The notes under the pieces are model-generated. The model was not told where the DNA came from, searched no databases, and worked only from the letters and a program-made list of their open reading frames with translations. Positions 13,875 through 15,825 of a DNA stretch of 15,825 bases are shown piece by piece (within the stretch, counting starts at the first letter, position 1; each line of letters starts with the position of its first letter). The stretch covers positions 1 to 15,825 of the forward strand of contig CANCBY010000039.1 in NCBI GenBank assembly GCA_947374445.1. Reading direction: 5' to 3'. The DNA comes from Pseudobdellovibrionaceae bacterium (GTDB lineage Bacteria; Bdellovibrionota; Bdellovibrionia; Bdellovibrionales; Bdellovibrionaceae). The position numbers and the translations under genes are program-made.

Positions 13875-15119
13875 GTGGGCTTTATAAATCCCAAAAGTTT
13901 TTTACTCCTAGTTTGTGTGTTTTCAGTGCTGATGGGCGGCTGCGCCACTTATCAAAACAAAGTCGCTGGTCCTAGAAGTTCAATTAAAAATGGCCAAATC
14001 TCAGAGGGCCTTGAAAAGTTTCGTGCTTTGGCAGAAACCCCTGGTGACGATCAGTTGGTCTATCTTTTAGATTACGGAACAGCTTTGCAAATCGCTGGTC
14101 AGTACAAACTTTCCAATGAAATTTTTCTTAAAGCCGATGCCATCGCAGATCTGAACGATTTTCACTCGGTAACGAATATCACTATGGCCACCCTCGGATC
14201 AGAGTCGATGATTCAGTACAAAGGCGAGTCGTATGAAAAAGTTTTGATCAATGCTTTTTTGGCGATCAACTATTTGATGCTAGGTCAGCCAGATGAGGCC
14301 TTAGTCGAAACTCGCAGGTTGAATGAAAAACTCACAAAAATGAAAATGGATGGGCGAGCTCCTTATGAGCTCAATCCTTTTGCCAAATATTTATCTGCTT
14401 TGATTTGGGAGTCCGACCGTAAGTTTGATGATGCCTATATCGCGTTTGATGAGGCCTACAAGTTAGATGCTACGAATCCTTTTTTGTCGAAGGACCTCAT
14501 TCGCTCGGCCAAAAATGCAAGAAGAGACGATTCTTACCGCCAATGGAAAAAGGATTTTGCAAACGAGAAAGAAGACCCAACTTGGTATGATCGCTCAAAA
14601 GGCGAAGTGGTTATTATTTTTCAGCAGGGCTGGGGCCCAGAAAAGCACATGATGAATGGGCAATACCGGTACCCAGCGCTCAGGCCTGTTTCGAGCCAGA
14701 CTCAGCAAATCACTGTAAAAATAGATGATGTTGAGGGCGAGTATCGATCTGAGCGAGTTTACGATATTGAGCAAGTGGCGATTAAAACTCTAAATGAAGA
14801 TTACGGAGCTTTGATTGCCAGACGGGTAGGAGCTTTTGCGGCCAAAGCCGTGGTCGCAGATCAAGTCCGACAAAAAAACAAATTACTTGGCGACTTAACT
14901 TGGCTTGCGATGAATCTTTCAGATCAAGCCGATCTTCGTCAGTGGTCTTTGCTTCCGCAAACCATGCAGTTAGTGCGCATTCGTCTTAAGCCTGGAACAT
15001 ACAAAGTGCACATTCAAGGCACTGGCTGGGGGCAAACGCCCACCGACGACAGGGCCGACGTCGATCTCAAGGTTTCGGCTGAGCACAAATCTTTTTACAA
15101 CTTCAGATCTCTTCACTGA
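13875..15119 (+). CDS. COG3014-like TPR lipoprotein
   Basis: A 414-residue predicted lipoprotein: hydrophobic leader LLLVCVFSVLMGGC with lipidated Cys23. Residues about 35-215 are helical with TPR-like pairs (GQISEGLEKFRALAE; DYGTALQIAGQYKLSNEIF; AFLAINYLMLGQPDEALVET; DDAYIAFDEAYKLDATNPF). The C-terminal part (about 240-414) is beta-rich, with GEVVIIFQQGWGPEKH, and matches my memory of the uncharacterised COG3014 family, which often sits beside lpoB. The start is a GTG at 13875 with AAAGG 8 bases upstream; no in-frame ATG keeps the signal peptide. It is very probably co-transcribed with lpoB and ends at the terminator at 15138-15167. Function is unknown; a role in cell-wall synthesis or an outer-membrane complex is inferred from the neighbour. 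Confidence 0.82.
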   Translation: MGFINPKSFLLLVCVFSVLMGGCATYQNKVAGPRSSIKNGQISEGLEKFRALAETPGDDQLVYLLDYGTALQIAGQYKLSNEIFLKADAIADLNDFHSVTNITMATLGSESMIQYKGESYEKVLINAFLAINYLMLGQPDEALVETRRLNEKLTKMKMDGRAPYELNPFAKYLSALIWESDRKFDDAYIAFDEAYKLDATNPFLSKDLIRSAKNARRDDSYRQWKKDFANEKEDPTWYDRSKGEVVIIFQQGWGPEKHMMNGQYRYPALRPVSSQTQQITVKIDDVEGEYRSERVYDIEQVAIKTLNEDYGALIARRVGAFAAKAVVADQVRQKNKLLGDLTWLAMNLSDQADLRQWSLLPQTMQLVRIRLKPGTYKVHIQGTGWGQTPTDDRADVDLKVSAEHKSFYNFRSLH

Positions 15120-15137
15120 AGACCATTTGAAAATAAA

Positions 15138-15167
15138 AAAAGCCTAAGAATTTTTTCTTAGGCTTTT
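15138..15167. terminator. Bidirectional intrinsic terminator
   Basis: A perfect 13-bp stem, AAAAGCCTAAGAA (15138-15150) and TTCTTAGGCTTTT (15155-15167), encloses a TTTT loop. The T-run on the right ends transcripts of the lpoB/COG3014 pair and the A-run on the left (15134-15140) acts as a T-run for the minus strand, so it can also end phaR transcripts. It lies 18 bases after the plus-strand stop and 61 bases after the phaR stop. Confidence 0.95.
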
Positions 15168-15228
15168 AATTAAATTAAAAATTTATAAACAACTTCGCAG
15201 ATGCCTATCAATTTCAAACAGCAGCTTC

Positions 15229-15789
15229 TTAGTTATTGAAGTTGTTGTTTGAAGTAGGAAGACTTGGAGTGTCGTCGTCTGTCATGCCTGGCAAAATAGT
15301 CGCTTTTTCAGCAGCTACTTTAGCAGTTGAATCAGCAGCCACTCGAGCCGCAGCCGAAGCTACACGTTGCTCAAGGTTTTGCTTAACATCATCAGAAGAA
15401 GCGCGCTCAAGTTGAGCTGCCATAGCTGCTGCTTGTTTAGTCATATAATCTTGAGGAAACGCACCCAATTTAGCCAAGTAGTTAGAGATGCTACCGTTGC
15501 CGTTTTGGATGATTTCACGAAGTGTGAAAAGAGGAGCGTATTGTGACGCCTTTTTTTCAGCTTCGAAAATGATTTGGGTCAAAGTAGCAGCAGTGATGTC
15601 GTTCTTAGATTTGTTGTCGATAACCATCACTTCTTCGTTTGTGCGGATCATTTTAGCGATGTCGTCCAGTGTCACATAGCAGCTTTGCTGAGTGTCGTAG
15701 AGTTTACGATTTTGGTATCGCTTAATAATTTTAACTTTGCCATTGAGCGATGTTGGTTTCACGCTAGTCATGGTCTCAGTTTGGTTCAT
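15229..15789 (-). CDS. phaR: Polyhydroxyalkanoate synthesis regulator PhaR
   Basis: DNA-binding regulator that in PHA-producing bacteria represses phasin genes and responds to polymer granules. The 186-residue protein has the PHB/PHA accumulation domain at about 20-80: VKIIKRYQNRKLYDTQQSCY, VTLDDIAKMI and LTQIIFEAE. A second conserved stretch, PLFTLREIIQNGNGS, follows (about 86-100). The C-terminal tail (about 115-186) is Ala-rich, probably helical, and ends in Asn-rich low complexity. The ATG at 15789 follows GGGGAGG with an 8-base spacer; a TTG one codon earlier is also possible. No PHA synthase or phasin gene is in the window, so in this organism it may control other genes. The family identification is firm; the target is not known. 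Confidence 0.93.
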   Translation of the reverse strand: MNQTETMTSVKPTSLNGKVKIIKRYQNRKLYDTQQSCYVTLDDIAKMIRTNEEVMVIDNKSKNDITAATLTQIIFEAEKKASQYAPLFTLREIIQNGNGSISNYLAKLGAFPQDYMTKQAAAMAAQLERASSDDVKQNLEQRVASAAARVAADSTAKVAAEKATILPGMTDDDTPSLPTSNNNFNN

Positions 15790-15825
15790 CAAATTGGCCT
15801 CCCCCGTTAAACGTTCTGGCGATCA

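Noticed and set aside
15488..15810. Plus-strand reading frames opposite phaR
   Set aside because: They are shadows of phaR, which has clear family motifs; they have no ribosome sites and no recognisable domains.

Overview
The window looks like chromosomal sequence from a predatory or Bdellovibrio-like Gram-negative bacterium (Bdellovibrionota, Bdellovibrionales). This is an inference from the gene mix: an ispA-tlyA cluster, several lipoproteins, a stand-alone mreB, LpoB beside a COG3014-type lipoprotein, and a PhaR regulator. The base composition is moderately AT-rich, lower in GC than I would expect for B. bacteriovorus, so a lower-GC relative is more likely than that species. Genes are tightly packed, mostly with Shine-Dalgarno sites. 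I see no tRNA, rRNA, CRISPR array, insertion sequence or prophage.

Layout. (1) 43-4221 (+): a probable operon of xseB (exonuclease VII small subunit), ispA (farnesyl diphosphate synthase), tlyA (rRNA 2'-O-methyltransferase), a patatin-like lipoprotein that has lost its catalytic residues, and pepP (Xaa-Pro aminopeptidase). (2) 4223-4996 (-): a HAD-family phosphatase whose stop codon lies one base from that of pepP. (3) 5027-7149 (+): a small GNAT-like protein translationally coupled to glpD (glycerol-3-phosphate dehydrogenase). (4) 7178-8270 (+): mreB behind its own sigma70-like promoter, with no mreC or mreD after it. (5) 8323-11797 (+): three genes joined by ATGA overlaps: a small sigma-region-4-like protein, a one-TM anti-sigma-like protein, and a two-TM sensor histidine kinase. 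(6) 11887-12495 (+): an unknown membrane-anchored protein behind a 15-base palindrome. (7) 12518-12997 (-): a short RadC-type JAMM-domain protein. (8) 13224-15119 (+): two lipoproteins, an LpoB-type activator of peptidoglycan synthases and a COG3014-like TPR protein, ended by a strong bidirectional terminator. (9) 15229-15789 (-): phaR.

How it fits together. Much of the window concerns the cell envelope: isoprenoid precursors for lipid carriers and quinones (ispA), the rod-shape cytoskeleton (mreB), a probable lipoprotein activator of peptidoglycan synthesis (lpoB), and three lipoproteins. The most interesting candidate for an undescribed system is the coupled sigma-like/anti-sigma-like/histidine kinase set directly after mreB. 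It has the architecture of a transmembrane signalling unit, but both partners of the sigma/anti-sigma pair are divergent. The second is the catalytically dead patatin lipoprotein. All functions come from reading motifs by eye; no database search was run.
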